Below, piece by piece: positions 44,561-58,020 of a stretch of 64,000 bases of DNA. The notes under the pieces are model-generated. The model was not told the DNA's origin. It saw only the letters and a program-made list of their open reading frames with translations, and did no database searches. The DNA is from Bacillus methanolicus PB1 (lineage in GTDB: Bacteria; Bacillota; Bacilli; Bacillales; Cytobacillaceae), in assembly GCF_000262755.1 (NCBI RefSeq), contig NZ_AFEU01000001.1, forward strand, positions 744,001 to 808,000, in the 5' to 3' direction. The stretch's first letter is position 1. Each line of letters begins with the position of its first letter. The translations under genes and the position numbers were made by a program.

Positions 44561-45427
44561 TTATTTTATTTTATTAATAGGAATAAATTTTAACTTTGTT
44601 AGTGATCCATTTTGGAATTTATTGCTTTGGATATATTTAATGAATTCAGCATTTGCTCCTTTAGGAGTACCTTTTGTCAATAAGTATCCATAGCCCCAAA
44701 CCGTATATTTGCCATTGATCACGTTCGAAGTTGTTGCAGCTACGCCGTTATAATTAACCGCTTTAACATTTCCTTTTACATATGCTAAGTCAATGTAGCC
44801 AATCGCATTAGGATTTGATTCTACGGCAGAAAGCATTTCACCGCTTTTACCCACTTCTTTGTAATTTTCTCCTTTTGTCATAAAGCTTGCATTCTTTAAA
44901 GCTTTAATCTGATAGTTAACGCGTGTACCGGAACCGTGCTTTCTGTTTACTACAACAATTTTCGCATCTTTTCCGCCTACTTGTTTCCAGTTAGTGATTT
45001 TTCCAGAAAAAATGCCTTGTAATTGAGCTGTTGTTAAATTTTTTACCGGATTTGACTTATGAACAATGGTTGCGAATGGAATTACTGCTATTTTATGAGC
45101 TTTTAATTCTTTAAAAGCATTGAAACCTGCAACTGGTTTTGTAGCATCCCAGTCACACGCACCGATTGTGGCAGCGCCTTTCATAACCGACTGTGGTCCA
45201 GCAATAGAAGACGAACCTGAAACTGTCACCGATACCTTAGGATGGATTTTCTTAAATTCTTTTGCAGCTTGCTGTGTTAATGGAAGTAAAGCAGTAGATC
45301 CTGCAATTACTACTTTACCTGAAACTTTAGAAGCAGCCTCTGCAGAATGAGTAAAGGCTGAAAATGAAAACCCAACAATCGTTGCAAAAGTTAAAATTGT
45401 CAAAGCGAGTCTTTTAATCAATTTCAT
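44561..45427 (-). CDS. pstS: phosphate-binding protein PstS
   Basis: A 288-aa periplasmic-type phosphate binder. A Sec signal peptide ends near SAEA-A (residue 32); there is no lipobox Cys, unlike most Bacillus PstS lipoproteins. Phosphate-site sequences are VIAGSTALLPL, VSGSSSIAGPQ and VVNRKHGSGTRVNYQ. GGGAGAG precedes ATG 45427. It follows the propeller protein gene by 27 bp and precedes pstC by about 100 bp with a hairpin between. Confidence 0.93.
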   Translation of the reverse strand: MKLIKRLALTILTFATIVGFSFSAFTHSAEAASKVSGKVVIAGSTALLPLTQQAAKEFKKIHPKVSVTVSGSSSIAGPQSVMKGAATIGACDWDATKPVAGFNAFKELKAHKIAVIPFATIVHKSNPVKNLTTAQLQGIFSGKITNWKQVGGKDAKIVVVNRKHGSGTRVNYQIKALKNASFMTKGENYKEVGKSGEMLSAVESNPNAIGYIDLAYVKGNVKAVNYNGVAATTSNVINGKYTVWGYGYLLTKGTPKGANAEFIKYIQSNKFQNGSLTKLKFIPINKIK

Positions 45428-45453
45428 TGTGAATCTCTCCCTTACTTAATTAT

Positions 45454-47232
45454 TTATTTAGTTACTGCTTCAAAAAATCCATTTTTGATAATTAATACTT
45501 TTTCTCCTTCTTGACCAGGAGCTGTTGCGGCAATCGATTTTCCGTCCTTGGAAACTGAAATTGATTGAAGTTCCATTTTTGTTTGGGCCAGTTTTGTCAG
45601 TTTCTTACTATCCGGATCCATTTCATACACAACATAATTGCCGTCTGTTTCAGCAACTAAAAGGACTATTTTCCCTTGCGCATTTACTGTACTGGCAATA
45701 ATCTCTTTGTCTGAAAGCAATGGAGTTGTTTTTCGTGCTGTATCAATCATTGTAAGGACAGGAGAAATATTTCCTTCCACATCATAAGAAACATACACGA
45801 TATTTCCATTTTTTAGATATGCCGGAAATACTTTATTGTCAGCTGTAGATGTCAACTGTACCGGCTTAATTTCTTTCTGTTGCAAATCGAGTTCAAATAA
45901 TTGAACTTCAGTATCCTTTACATCAATGTCTTTCACGTCAGAATTATCTTCCGTATATTCCGTTTTTCCTTCTTTTCCAACTGCGTAAAGGAGCTTCTTC
46001 CCATCAAATGAAAGGTGCAAATCATATTTATATGCAAGTCCATCTTTATAAACCTCGGTAATTGTCCCGTCCTTGACATTCATTAAGGAAATCTTATCGC
46101 TTTTATCTCCTTGAACAAAATACACCTTTTCTCCGTCTGGCGCCCAAACAAATTCAAATTTCGCGGAGTCATCCTGATCATTAATCTTCTTCACTTTATG
46201 AGTGACGAGATCAACAATATACACAACACCAGTTTCATCAGAATAGATAGCTTGTTTCCCATCCGGAGAAACAGAAAGTTCAGTACCATTTATTTTGGCA
46301 ATAGCTTTTTTACTATTAACGTCCACTAAATATGAAACTGCTCCTGTTTCCGTTTCATTCGTAACTAAAAGAATTGACTTGTCGATCCATACCGGATTAA
46401 ATGTTTCCCCGCTTATTAGTCCTGTTGTCGAAACAAAAAGGCTGTTTTGTACAGGGATCACGTCACCGCCAAGTGCCGTCACTAAATCATATATGTCAGC
46501 ATAAGCTTGGTTTTTGGCAATAATAGGAAAAGAACGCAATTTTACAGTTTTTCCTTTCATAATTGCCGTATTTTGAGAAAGCTTCAGTTGAATAGTTTTT
46601 CCGTTTTTTGTAATCAGGATTCGCTGATCCTTTGTAATACTTGTAGAAGCTGAAAACAGTTTTGCTATCTGTTGAACAGAATATAATGATTTTCCATTCG
46701 CTTTTAAGACTTGCACTTTCTGTTGTTTTCCTTCTACATTTAAAGCTGCTGTTTCAAATTTAATAGAACCATTTGTTGAAATAAGAAGATTCTTATCAGC
46801 AATCGAATCTCCGCCCAACAATTGGATGATAGGTTTGGCATCTGCGAATAACGTCTTTCCAACCAATTTCGTAGAAGCTCCAAGCTTTACCGTTTTTCCA
46901 TTGCTGACAGCTGTATTTGTATCTGCTTTAAGACTAATTTTCACTTTTTTCTTGCCGATCGTTTTTTCAATGATAGCTGACTTATTTTTTTGGTTGGTCG
47001 TAATCTTAGCAGCCATCATTTTTGATATATCTGCCGATGAATAAAGCTTCTTTTTATTCCAATTAATATAGTTGACCTCTTTTAATTGGCCATTCACAAG
47101 CACTTTTTCTTTTTGAACTGCTAATGATTGCTGAACAGCTGCTGCTTCGGCATGATTCATGGAAATTGGTGCATAGGCGCTTCCTGCTAAAACAGCCAAA
47201 GCAATAACTAATCCTGTGGTTGTTTTCTTCAA
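45454..47232 (-). CDS. secreted stalk-domain plus beta-propeller protein, first gene of the pst operon
   Basis: A 592-aa exported protein. A signal peptide ends near NHAEA-A. Residues 40-270 contain two or three copies of the 'copper amine oxidase N-terminal' stalk domain (VNGQLKEVNYINWNKKKLYS, VEGKQQKVQVLKANGKSLYS), a substrate-independent cell-surface module. Residues 280-590 form a WD40/TolB-like propeller with repeated S-x-D-G-K (SPDGKQAIYSD, SFDGKKLLYAV, SKDGKSIAATA). No enzyme motif is seen. It is the promoter-proximal gene, just upstream of pstS, so it is probably made under phosphate starvation and may help capture phosphate at the surface. GGAGGAG precedes ATG 47232. Confidence 0.82.
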   Translation of the reverse strand: MKKTTTGLVIALAVLAGSAYAPISMNHAEAAAVQQSLAVQKEKVLVNGQLKEVNYINWNKKKLYSSADISKMMAAKITTNQKNKSAIIEKTIGKKKVKISLKADTNTAVSNGKTVKLGASTKLVGKTLFADAKPIIQLLGGDSIADKNLLISTNGSIKFETAALNVEGKQQKVQVLKANGKSLYSVQQIAKLFSASTSITKDQRILITKNGKTIQLKLSQNTAIMKGKTVKLRSFPIIAKNQAYADIYDLVTALGGDVIPVQNSLFVSTTGLISGETFNPVWIDKSILLVTNETETGAVSYLVDVNSKKAIAKINGTELSVSPDGKQAIYSDETGVVYIVDLVTHKVKKINDQDDSAKFEFVWAPDGEKVYFVQGDKSDKISLMNVKDGTITEVYKDGLAYKYDLHLSFDGKKLLYAVGKEGKTEYTEDNSDVKDIDVKDTEVQLFELDLQQKEIKPVQLTSTADNKVFPAYLKNGNIVYVSYDVEGNISPVLTMIDTARKTTPLLSDKEIIASTVNAQGKIVLLVAETDGNYVVYEMDPDSKKLTKLAQTKMELQSISVSKDGKSIAATAPGQEGEKVLIIKNGFFEAVTK

Positions 47233-47343
47233 ATCCTCTCCTCCTTTAATGATGTTTACTGTACTAATAGATTAGACATATTTTATTGAAAACCTCCTTC
47301 ACTCACCTCTTCTTCTACCGACTATAGTCTTAGTACAAACGTA

Positions 47344-47417
47344 ATTATAGTATTCTTCTGTTAAGATATTATTGATATATTTTTAACTTTATAAATTTTA
47401 GATTAATAGTTTGTTAA
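47344..47417 (-). promoter_or_regulatory. Pho box and promoter of the pst operon
   Basis: On the minus strand TTAACA, TTAATC and TTTATA are each separated by exactly 5 nt (47417-47390), matching the 11-bp-spaced TT(A/C/T)A(C/A)A repeats bound by PhoP. TACTATAAT follows at 47344-47352 as the -10. No other feature is visible between here and the tRNA terminator apart from an imperfect hairpin at 47551-47592. Confidence 0.7.
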
Positions 47418-47659
47418 ATGTTTCCTCTCATACCTTTACGATCCAATGATCAATTGCAAGATTTTATGAACGCAAATTTTGAGCGTCTACTTTAAGAAAG
47501 GAATTTGCTCATAGTAAAATTACGAAGAATAAAACAAAGCAAAACGCGTTTGAATAAAGGAGATAGTTTAACCTCTTTTCTCCCTTATTCATCAAGAAAG
47601 CTTAAGCATGTTGTTTTGTTGTCCAGACGATTTGTCATTGGCTTTAATACATAAAAAAA

Positions 47660-47698
47660 CAAAAAAGCCAATGCTATGAATTACTTAAAGCATTGACT
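47660..47698 (-). terminator. terminator of the rrn-tRNA operon
   Basis: Minus strand: AGTCAATGCT, a 13-nt loop, AGCATTGGCT, then TTTTTGTTTTTTT. It lies just past the last tRNA-Leu gene. Confidence 0.9.
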
Positions 47699-47720
47699 TT
47701 ACATGTTTTTTCGTTATGTA

Positions 47721-47806
47721 TGGTACCGGTGGTCGGGGTCGAACCGACACGGGATAAACCCACACGATTTTGAGTCGTGCGAGTCTGCCAATTCCGCCAC
47801 ACCGGC
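47721..47806 (-). tRNA. tRNA-Leu (CAA)
   Basis: 86 nt with CCA encoded; the anticodon stem CACGA/TCGTG encloses CTCAAAA. It has a long variable arm as in class II tRNAs. It is last in the cluster. Confidence 0.96.
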
Positions 47807-47829
47807 ATATTAAATTATTTAATTGGCAG

Positions 47830-47915
47830 TGCCGAGGACCGGAATCGAACCGGTACGGTAGTCACCTACCGCAGGATTTTAAGTCCTGTGCGTCTGCCAG
47901 TTCCGCCACCCCGGC
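47830..47915 (-). tRNA. tRNA-Leu (TAA)
   Basis: 86 nt without encoded CCA; the anticodon stem CAGGA/TCCTG encloses CTTAAAA. Class II with a long variable arm. Confidence 0.96.
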
Positions 47916-47957
47916 GTATTCCATATATGCCTAGCATTTATTATAAAAAATATTAAA

Positions 47958-48031
<74 letters not shown>

Positions 48032-48039
48032 ATCAAAAT

Positions 48040-48114
48040 TGGAGCGGAAGACGGGACTCGAACCCGCGACCCCCACCTTGGCAAGGTGGTGTTCTACCAC
48101 TGAACTACTTCCGC
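48040..48114 (-). tRNA. tRNA-Gly (GCC)
   Basis: 75 nt with CCA encoded; begins GCGGAAGTAGTTCAGTGG; the anticodon loop is TTGCCAA. Confidence 0.96.
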
Positions 48115-48118
48115 ATAT

Positions 48119-48193
48119 TGGCTGGGCTAGCTGGATTCGAACCAACGCATGACGGAGTCAAAGTCCGTTGCCTTACCGCTTGGCTATAGCCCA
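48119..48193 (-). tRNA. tRNA-Gln (TTG)
   Basis: 75 nt with CCA encoded; begins TGGGCTATAGCCAAGCGG; the anticodon loop is CTTTGAC. Confidence 0.96.
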
Positions 48194-48218
48194 GTAATAA
48201 CAAATTGTACAAATTATA

Positions 48219-48295
48219 TGGGGCGACTAGTGGGAATCGAACCCACGAATGTCGGAGCCACAATCCGATGCGTTAACCACTTCGCCATAGCCGCC
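48219..48295 (-). tRNA. tRNA-His (GTG)
   Basis: 77 nt with the extra 5' G of tRNA-His; the anticodon loop is TTGTGGC. Confidence 0.95.
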
Positions 48296-48302
48296 ATAAG
48301 AT

Positions 48303-48376
48303 TGGCAGGGGTAGTAGGAATCGAACCCACACCGGAGGTTTTGGAGACCTCTGTTCTACCGTTAAACTATACCCCT
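48303..48376 (-). tRNA. tRNA-Trp (CCA)
   Basis: 74 nt; begins AGGGGTATAGTTTAACGG; the anticodon loop is CTCCAAA. Confidence 0.96.
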
Positions 48377-48383
48377 ATTTCAA

Positions 48384-48468
48384 TGGTGGAGGGGGACGGA
48401 TTCGAACCGCCGAACCCTGAGGGAGCGGATTTACAGTCCGCCGCGTTTAGCCACTTCGCTACCCCTCC
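48384..48468 (-). tRNA. tRNA-Tyr (GTA)
   Basis: 85 nt class II tRNA; begins GGAGGGGTAGCGAAGTGG; the anticodon loop is CTGTAAA. Confidence 0.96.
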
Positions 48469-48521
48469 AAGAGAATATGATTATAACATGAAAATTTCAT
48501 TGGAACAATAAATATTAGCGA

Positions 48522-48594
<73 letters not shown>

Positions 48595-48599
48595 TAAAA

Positions 48600-48675
48600 T
48601 GGTGGCTCGGGACGGAATCGAACCGCCGACACAAGGATTTTCAGTCCTTTGCTCTACCGACTGAGCTACCGAGCC
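48600..48675 (-). tRNA. tRNA-Phe (GAA)
   Basis: 76 nt; begins GGCTCGGTAGCTCAGTCGG; the anticodon loop is CTGAAAA. Confidence 0.96.
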
Positions 48676-48719
48676 TAATTTCTTATTATTTAAAAACTAG
48701 CATTATGTATGAGATGTTA

Positions 48720-48795
48720 TGGCGGTCCCGACGGGAATCGAACCCGCGATCTCCTGCGTGACAGGCAGGCATGTTAACCGCTACACTACGGGACC
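48720..48795 (-). tRNA. tRNA-Asp (GTC)
   Basis: 76 nt; begins GGTCCCGTAGTGTAGCGG; the anticodon loop is CTGTCAC. Confidence 0.96.
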
Positions 48796-48798
48796 ATA

Positions 48799-48872
<74 letters not shown>

Positions 48873-49137
48873 GTAATATTATTTAATCTTAATAGTCCAT
48901 ACGCTTATTTTTGCTTAGGACTGTCCGACCTCAGTGGGCTAAACCAAGAAGCCGTTCGGTCGGTACAACTCGCAGTTTATTCGGTGAAGTAATCGTCGCC
49001 CCGATTTCAGTAAGCATATTCAAGGAGCGGCTCAAATGATGCGCTTAAGAAGATTCAAAGAATCTTATTCGAGTCGTGGCTCCACGCCACGCCAATTTTA
49101 TAATATTAGGTTTTCCAGCACTTTCTTTTCTTTCGGA
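48873..49137. other. unexplained 265-bp segment inside the tRNA cluster
   Basis: It separates tRNA-fMet and tRNA-Val, which lie only a few bases apart in the B. subtilis trnD order. It is moderately GC-rich and contains short inverted repeats (AAGATTCAAAGAATCTT, GGCTCCACGCCACGCC region, CCGACC/GGTCGG). On the minus strand a 29-codon frame reads MLTEIGATITSPNKLRVVPT and on to a stop, with no family I can name. It could be a gene scrap, a small RNA or an inserted repeat. Confidence 0.5.
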
Positions 49138-49213
49138 TGGTGGAGGATGACGGGATCGAACCGCCGACCCCCTGCTTGTAAGGCAGGTGCTCTCCCAGCT
49201 GAGCTAATCCTCC
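49138..49213 (-). tRNA. tRNA-Val (TAC)
   Basis: 76 nt; begins GGAGGATTAGCTCAGCTGGG; the anticodon loop is CTTACAA. CCA is encoded. Confidence 0.96.
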
Positions 49214-49221
49214 AAAATAAG

Positions 49222-49296
49222 TGGTGACCCGTACGGGATTCGAACCCGTGTTACCGCCGTGAAAGGGCGGTGTCTTAACCACTTGACCAACGGGCC
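49222..49296 (-). tRNA. tRNA-Glu (TTC)
   Basis: 75 nt; begins GGCCCGTTGGTCAAGTGG; the anticodon loop is CTTTCAC. Confidence 0.96.
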
Positions 49297-49314
49297 ATAG
49301 AAAGTTATCAATGA

Positions 49315-49403
49315 CGGAGAGCAAGGGATTCGAACCCTTGAGACAGCGGTAACCGTCTACACGATTTCCAATCGTGCTCCTTCGACCACTCGGACAGCTC
49401 TCC
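49315..49403 (-). tRNA. tRNA-Ser (GGA)
   Basis: 89 nt class II tRNA; begins GGAGAGCTGTCCGAGTGG; the anticodon loop is TTGGAAA. CCA is not encoded. Confidence 0.96.
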
Positions 49404-49406
49404 TAA

Positions 49407-49481
49407 TGGCTCCGCAGGTAGGATTCGAACCTACGACCGTTCGGTTAACAGCCGAATGCTCTACCACTGAGCTACTGCGGA
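49407..49481 (-). tRNA. tRNA-Asn (GTT)
   Basis: 75 nt; begins TCCGCAGTAGCTCAGTGG; the anticodon loop is CTGTTAA. It is the first tRNA after 5S rRNA. Confidence 0.96.
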
Positions 49482-49500
49482 ATAGTAAATTATATATTCA

Positions 49501-49617
<117 letters not shown>

Positions 49618-49740
49618 TAAGTGATCAAAGACACACATTATTATAATGCCTTTTTTGATTTTTTCAAGAGGAATTTTCATTCTCTCAAAACTAGATAATG
49701 TATGAGAAGGATGAAGAACGAAGATCACCATCATATGACT

Positions 49741-52673
<2,933 letters not shown>

Positions 52674-52818
52674 TAAAAGGCTTGAAACCTAAAATGGCGA
52701 TACTCGGTTCTTCTTTTGCCTTCTTCAATACGATTATCTAGTTTTCAAAGAACGAAGTTGTGAGGAATTGCTCCCTCAAAACTAAACAAACAAAAGCGAG
52801 CAACTTCATGTTTAAAAT

Positions 52819-54377
<1,559 letters not shown>

Positions 54378-54478
54378 AGAGTAAGATAAGCTCATACAAT
54401 AATAGAATTAACGTTGACGCTTTTGTTTGTTCAGTTTTCAAGGAACATTTTAGCACGTCGCTCAGAAGCGACTTTTTT

Positions 54479-54507
54479 AATATATCATGCAGGGGATATT
54501 AAGTCAA
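54479..54507 (-). promoter_or_regulatory. rrn promoter P2
   Basis: TTGACT (54507-54502), exactly 17 nt, TATATT (54484-54479). A hairpin GTCGCTTCTGAGCGAC and a boxA-like leader (TGTTCCTTGAAAACTGAACA) lie between it and 16S. Confidence 0.88.
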
Positions 54508-54571
54508 CACTTTTTTAAAATAAATCCGTCATCAACGAAAGTTTTTTATTTCTTTTGAAACGACGGATTAT

Positions 54572-54600
54572 AATATAACAAGTATTTTTAAAAAGGTCAA
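54572..54600 (-). promoter_or_regulatory. rrn promoter P1
   Basis: TTGACC (54600-54595), 17 nt, TATATT (54577-54572), directly followed by TATAAT-like sequence. Tandem promoters 93 bp apart are typical of Bacillus rrn operons. Confidence 0.85.
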
Positions 54601-54607
54601 CAGTTTT

Positions 54608-55483
54608 TTATAAAACTTTTTCTGCCACCTTGTAATATCTATGGAAAATTCCTTGGCCTTTTGTTTCCTTATTAACAACTTTAATTAAATTCTTCTCGAT
54701 AAGATACTCTAAAAGAACTCCTAGATCTACCGAATAGGAAGAAAGTTCTTTATGATCCATAATATCATTGAACGACCAAAATGATTTTTCTCTTAGAATA
54801 TCCAACAGATGGGAAGTTCCCAGATTCGTCTTGGAGTAAATTAAAAAATCACTTGCTAAAAACAGCAATTCCAAACGCTTTTCAAGTGTTTCTTCACTAT
54901 TTACAAGCTCCTCGTAAAGTTTAAAAATCTCCGGATCAATTTGCTTGACCTGGTTCCAGACAGTTACTTCCGGGTGAAATCCTTTTTCTATCACAGCAAG
55001 TCGGGCAAGATGATGAAGTGAATGTACAACGTGATTATAGGCATCTAAATAGTGTTGATTTTTAAAAAACGACTTGCCATCCATGTATCTTCTAATTAAT
55101 TTGGCAAATTCTATTCCCATTTTCATTTTCCGGCCATTGAAAGGAAATTCTCTGAGCTCATTTTTTAAACTTTGAATGTATTCATTTCGGTCAAAAAGAA
55201 CTTTTCCGTCATAAATCCATTCAACTACTTTTCGGTTTGATCCGAATAACAGCCACTCATTTAATTGTTTTTGAGTTACAATATGCATAGCCGCTTTTTT
55301 CTCTTCAAACGTGTAATGTTTTATAAAAACGGGCATCTCAGCATTTTTTACAATTATTAGTAAAACCTTGTCGAATGTATCGGTTGTCGGAATTGCCTTT
55401 TGTTTTTTTTCAATCAATAGCACACCGAGTGTATCCTGATGACTGGCACGTTCCTGGTAGATAGGCCGAAGGACGTCTTCCAT
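54608..55483 (-). CDS. ygxA: nucleotidyltransferase-like protein YgxA
   Basis: A 291-aa protein found next to rrnD in Bacillus. The N-terminal 120 residues have a minimal nucleotidyltransferase-like fold, and the C-terminal part is helical with a winged-helix-like end (SSYSVDLGVLLEYLIEKNLI). The typical GS-x(10)-DxD motif is not obvious, so activity is uncertain. ATG 55483 is 7 nt after GGAGG; the in-frame ATG at 55489 is too close. Its stop lies just upstream of rrn promoter P1. Confidence 0.85.
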   Translation of the reverse strand: MEDVLRPIYQERASHQDTLGVLLIEKKQKAIPTTDTFDKVLLIIVKNAEMPVFIKHYTFEEKKAAMHIVTQKQLNEWLLFGSNRKVVEWIYDGKVLFDRNEYIQSLKNELREFPFNGRKMKMGIEFAKLIRRYMDGKSFFKNQHYLDAYNHVVHSLHHLARLAVIEKGFHPEVTVWNQVKQIDPEIFKLYEELVNSEETLEKRLELLFLASDFLIYSKTNLGTSHLLDILREKSFWSFNDIMDHKELSSYSVDLGVLLEYLIEKNLIKVVNKETKGQGIFHRYYKVAEKVL

Positions 55484-55635
55484 AATCATTCCTCCATAAT
55501 ATTATTAGCAAATATATTCGACATCTCAAAAAATATCTCCTTCTTTATCAAAGGACAATTTTCGACACTTTCAAACAATAACATTTATTCTTACAGAATT
55601 AATATGGTATAGTTAATTTTTAGGAGGGAAGAGTG

Positions 55636-55980
55636 ATGGCTAAGTATACAAGTAAAATAAATAAAATTCGAAGTTTTGCATTAAGCTTAATTTTTATCGG
55701 CTTTGTCGTTATGTACGGCGGGATTTACTTCAGAAATCATCCCCTGATCATGACGATTTTTATGATTCTCGGCTTGTTCTTTATTATTGCCAGTACAATC
55801 GTTTATTTCTGGATCGGCATGTTGTCAACAAAAGCCATTCAAGTCGTTTGTCCTAATTGCAATAAACCAACAAAAATGCTGGGCAGAGTGGATATGTGCA
55901 TGTACTGCCGCGAACCTTTAACCCTTGATCCTGAGCTTGAGGGGAAAGAATTTGATGAAAAGTACAATAGAAAGAAATGA
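55636..55980 (+). CDS. ygzB: YgzB family zinc-ribbon membrane protein
   Basis: A 114-aa protein with two membrane helices (about residues 12-33 and 38-60) and a C-terminal Cys4 zinc ribbon, [20 protein letters not shown]. Function is unknown; it is conserved next to perR in Bacillus (DUF2614). AGGAGGG lies before ATG 55636. A hairpin follows the stop and separates it from the convergent perR. Confidence 0.9.
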   Translation: MAKYTSKINKIRSFALSLIFIGFVVMYGGIYFRNHPLIMTIFMILGLFFIIASTIVYFWIGMLSTKAIQVVCPNCNKPTKMLGRVDMCMYCREPLTLDPELEGKEFDEKYNRKK

Positions 55981-56016
55981 AAATTGGCCTTTTCCTTATT
56001 CGAGAGGCCATTTTCA
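55979..56016 (+). terminator. terminator of ygzB
   Basis: AAAATTGGCCT and AGGCCATTTT stem around a 14-nt loop with a short T tail. Confidence 0.7.
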
Positions 56017-56033
56017 AACTCTTATAAATATAA

Positions 56034-56066
56034 AAAACCGAATAGCAAATGCTACCGGCTTCAATT
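56034..56066 (-). terminator. terminator of perR
   Basis: Minus strand: CCGGTAGCA, a 2-nt loop, TGCTATTCGG, then TTTTTT. Confidence 0.8.
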
Positions 56067-56071
56067 ACGAA

Positions 56072-56509
56072 TTAATGAGCTTCTTGACTTGAACATTCAG
56101 GACAAGTTCCGTAGATTTCCATACGATGGTGACTAACTTTAAATCCAGTTACATGGGAAGCGAGCTGTTCAACCTCATTAAGGCCAGGGTAATGAAAATC
56201 GACAATTTTTCCGCAACTTTCACAAATTACATGATAATGATGAGTTGTGACAAAATCAAATCTGCTTGATGCATCTCCATAAGTTAACTCTTTAACGAGG
56301 CCAACTTCACGAAATACTCTTAAATTATTGTAAACTGTTGCCACACTCATATTTGGGAACTTCCCTTCTAAAGCCTTATATATTTCGTCAGCTGTCGGGT
56401 GTGACATTGAGTTTATTAAATATTCAAGTATCGCATGACGTTGTGGAGTGATGCGAACTCCCGTTTCTTTTAAGGTTTCCAGCGCTTCTTTTAGATGCTT
56501 GTGTTCCAT
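56072..56509 (-). CDS. perR: peroxide-sensing repressor PerR
   Basis: A 145-aa Fur-family repressor, nearly identical in recognisable stretches to B. subtilis PerR, including [15 protein letters not shown] and [16 protein letters not shown]. The structural zinc site is CESC and CPEC; the iron-sensing His/Asp residues are in [11 protein letters not shown] and VDFHYPGL. Histidine oxidation by peroxide releases it from DNA. ATG 56509 is 7 nt after GAGGTG. It is followed by bcp upstream in the chromosome order, as in Bacillus. Confidence 0.96.
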   Translation of the reverse strand: MEHKHLKEALETLKETGVRITPQRHAILEYLINSMSHPTADEIYKALEGKFPNMSVATVYNNLRVFREVGLVKELTYGDASSRFDFVTTHHYHVICESCGKIVDFHYPGLNEVEQLASHVTGFKVSHHRMEIYGTCPECSSQEAH

Positions 56510-56544
56510 CGCCATGCACCTCTTTTCTAACAAAAATTCTTACT

Positions 56545-56559
56545 TTATAATCTTTATAA
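56545..56559 (-). promoter_or_regulatory. Per box upstream of perR
   Basis: Minus strand TTATAAAGATTATAA differs in one base from the Per box TTATAATNATTATAA. It lies about 40 nt before the perR start, consistent with autoregulation. Confidence 0.8.
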
Positions 56560-56687
56560 TTAGTGTACTAATAATTAACTGCTTTTGTCAACATTCCGAA
56601 GCTGGATAAATGGATTTTCATTTATTCTTGATAAAGAATCTGTTCTTGAATTTCCAAATGATTTTTTCATTGCAGTCCGCTACAAAA

Positions 56688-56713
56688 AAAGCGGACCCAT
56701 AAGGATCCGCAAA
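56688..56713 (-). terminator. terminator between bcp and perR
   Basis: GCGGACCCATAAGGATCCGC (56691-56710) with A-runs left and right, so it can serve minus-strand bcp transcripts. Confidence 0.82.
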
Positions 56714-56810
56714 AAAACTTATCTGAGGAGGTATGCCCTAATACAATAATATTCAAAACTTATTATCATGAATGGACAAAAGCCTCGTTATAAAAAAATA
56801 GGCTCTATCT

Positions 56811-57284
56811 TCATAATGATAATTTTTCACGGAGATATTGCAATGCCTCTTCAACATGTCCCTTCACTTTAACATTTCGCCATTCCTTGATTATTTTACC
56901 GTCCTTATCAATGACAAATGTTGACCTTTCAATACCCATGTATTCTTTGCCGAAATTTTTCTTTAACTTCCAAACACCAAATGCTTCTGCAAGTTTATGT
57001 TCTTCATCGGCTAATAAAAGAAAAGGAAGCCCGTGTTTTTCAATAAACTTTTCATGCTTGTTGATAGGGTCAGGGCTTACCCCTAAAATTACCGTATTGA
57101 CATCGGAGAATTCCTGATACGCATCCCTGAAATCACAAGCTTCTGTTGTACAGCCGGGGGTCATATCTTTCGGATAAAAATAAAGAACGACATTTTTACC
57201 GCGAAAATCTGACAGTTTTACTGTTTTCCCGTTGCTTGCAGGGAGTTCAATATCCGGAGCAAGCTCTCCTATTAAAACTGGCAA
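56811..57284 (-). CDS. bcp: thioredoxin-dependent thiol peroxidase (Bcp/PrxQ)
   Basis: A 157-aa peroxiredoxin of the BCP group that reduces H2O2 and organic peroxides with thioredoxin. The peroxidatic and resolving cysteines are in [15 protein letters not shown] (spacing of four residues, as in PrxQ). The start is TTG 57284 after GGAGGG, which gives exactly the length of B. subtilis YgaF; the ATG at 57305 overlaps the ribosome site. It neighbours perR. Confidence 0.94.
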   Translation of the reverse strand: MPVLIGELAPDIELPASNGKTVKLSDFRGKNVVLYFYPKDMTPGCTTEACDFRDAYQEFSDVNTVILGVSPDPINKHEKFIEKHGLPFLLLADEEHKLAEAFGVWKLKKNFGKEYMGIERSTFVIDKDGKIIKEWRNVKVKGHVEEALQYLREKLSL

Positions 57285-57375
57285 AACGATCCCTCCAATT
57301 CTCAATAATTAGTTCTTATTCTTAAGCCTATCCAATATATCTGTAAAAAACAACTATTCTAAATGAAGTTTCACT

Positions 57376-57780
57376 TTATTTTTCTACATCCAGGACCGCT
57401 TTAGCTACAAAAGCTGCCGGAATTGTATATCCTACCAATGCCTCAAGAACAACCACTATTCTCCCGATCCCAATTGGTACGATATCTCCATACCCAACCG
57501 AAAAAAGTGTAATCGTACTGAAATATATTGATGTTACCAATTTTTTGAAGAAGCTGCCTTGCAAGATTCTGCCGTTTTCCAATATGACAGCATTTCCGTT
57601 GAACTCTAACAATATAAATATTAATCCAAATCCGATCATGATCGTAGCATATAGGACTGCCAAAAATAAAAAGTTTTCCAATGAAACAAGCTTGCCTTTT
57701 ATTGTATTTGGTAAAAATAAAGTACGCAGACTCATTGCGATACAGAAAATAACACTTGATAACAAAATATAAAACGCCAT
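57376..57780 (-). CDS. two-helix potassium channel family protein
   Basis: A 134-aa membrane protein with an extra N-terminal helix pair and a K+ channel pore: the filter TLFSVGYGDIVPIGIGR lies between two helices in the C-terminal half. No cytoplasmic RCK domain is attached. A functional channel would be a tetramer. GAGGG precedes ATG 57780. It stands alone between bcp and the ABC exporter. Confidence 0.88.
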   Translation of the reverse strand: MAFYILLSSVIFCIAMSLRTLFLPNTIKGKLVSLENFLFLAVLYATIMIGFGLIFILLEFNGNAVILENGRILQGSFFKKLVTSIYFSTITLFSVGYGDIVPIGIGRIVVVLEALVGYTIPAAFVAKAVLDVEK

Positions 57781-57980
57781 TTTATTCCCTCGCTTCTGCA
57801 TTACTTATTTCATCTATACGCGAATGGAGAATTGGATATGCAAGCTTGTTTCATTATAGTAATACGGAGCTGCCGGTTATCCCCGACAGCTGCTTGCAGG
57901 CCTGGCGATAAAACGGTTCTTTGCTACTTAGCATGACCGAAGCGACCTCGGGAGGATAGGAGGCGGAACTGGACAATTAG

Positions 57981-58020
57981 AAAAAGGGGCTGACCCTTTC
58001 ATTTTGAGTCAACCCCTTAA
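57981..58020 (-). terminator. terminator of the ABC exporter operon
   Basis: Minus strand: AAGGGGTTGAC, a 12-nt loop, GGTCAGCCCCTTTTT. The stem resembles the outer arms of the interrupted hairpins at 1801 and 36704 but carries no insertion. Confidence 0.85.

Noticed and set aside
47551-47592. Imperfect hairpin between the Pho box region and the tRNA terminator
   Set aside because: There is no T-run on either strand, so it is not listed as a terminator.
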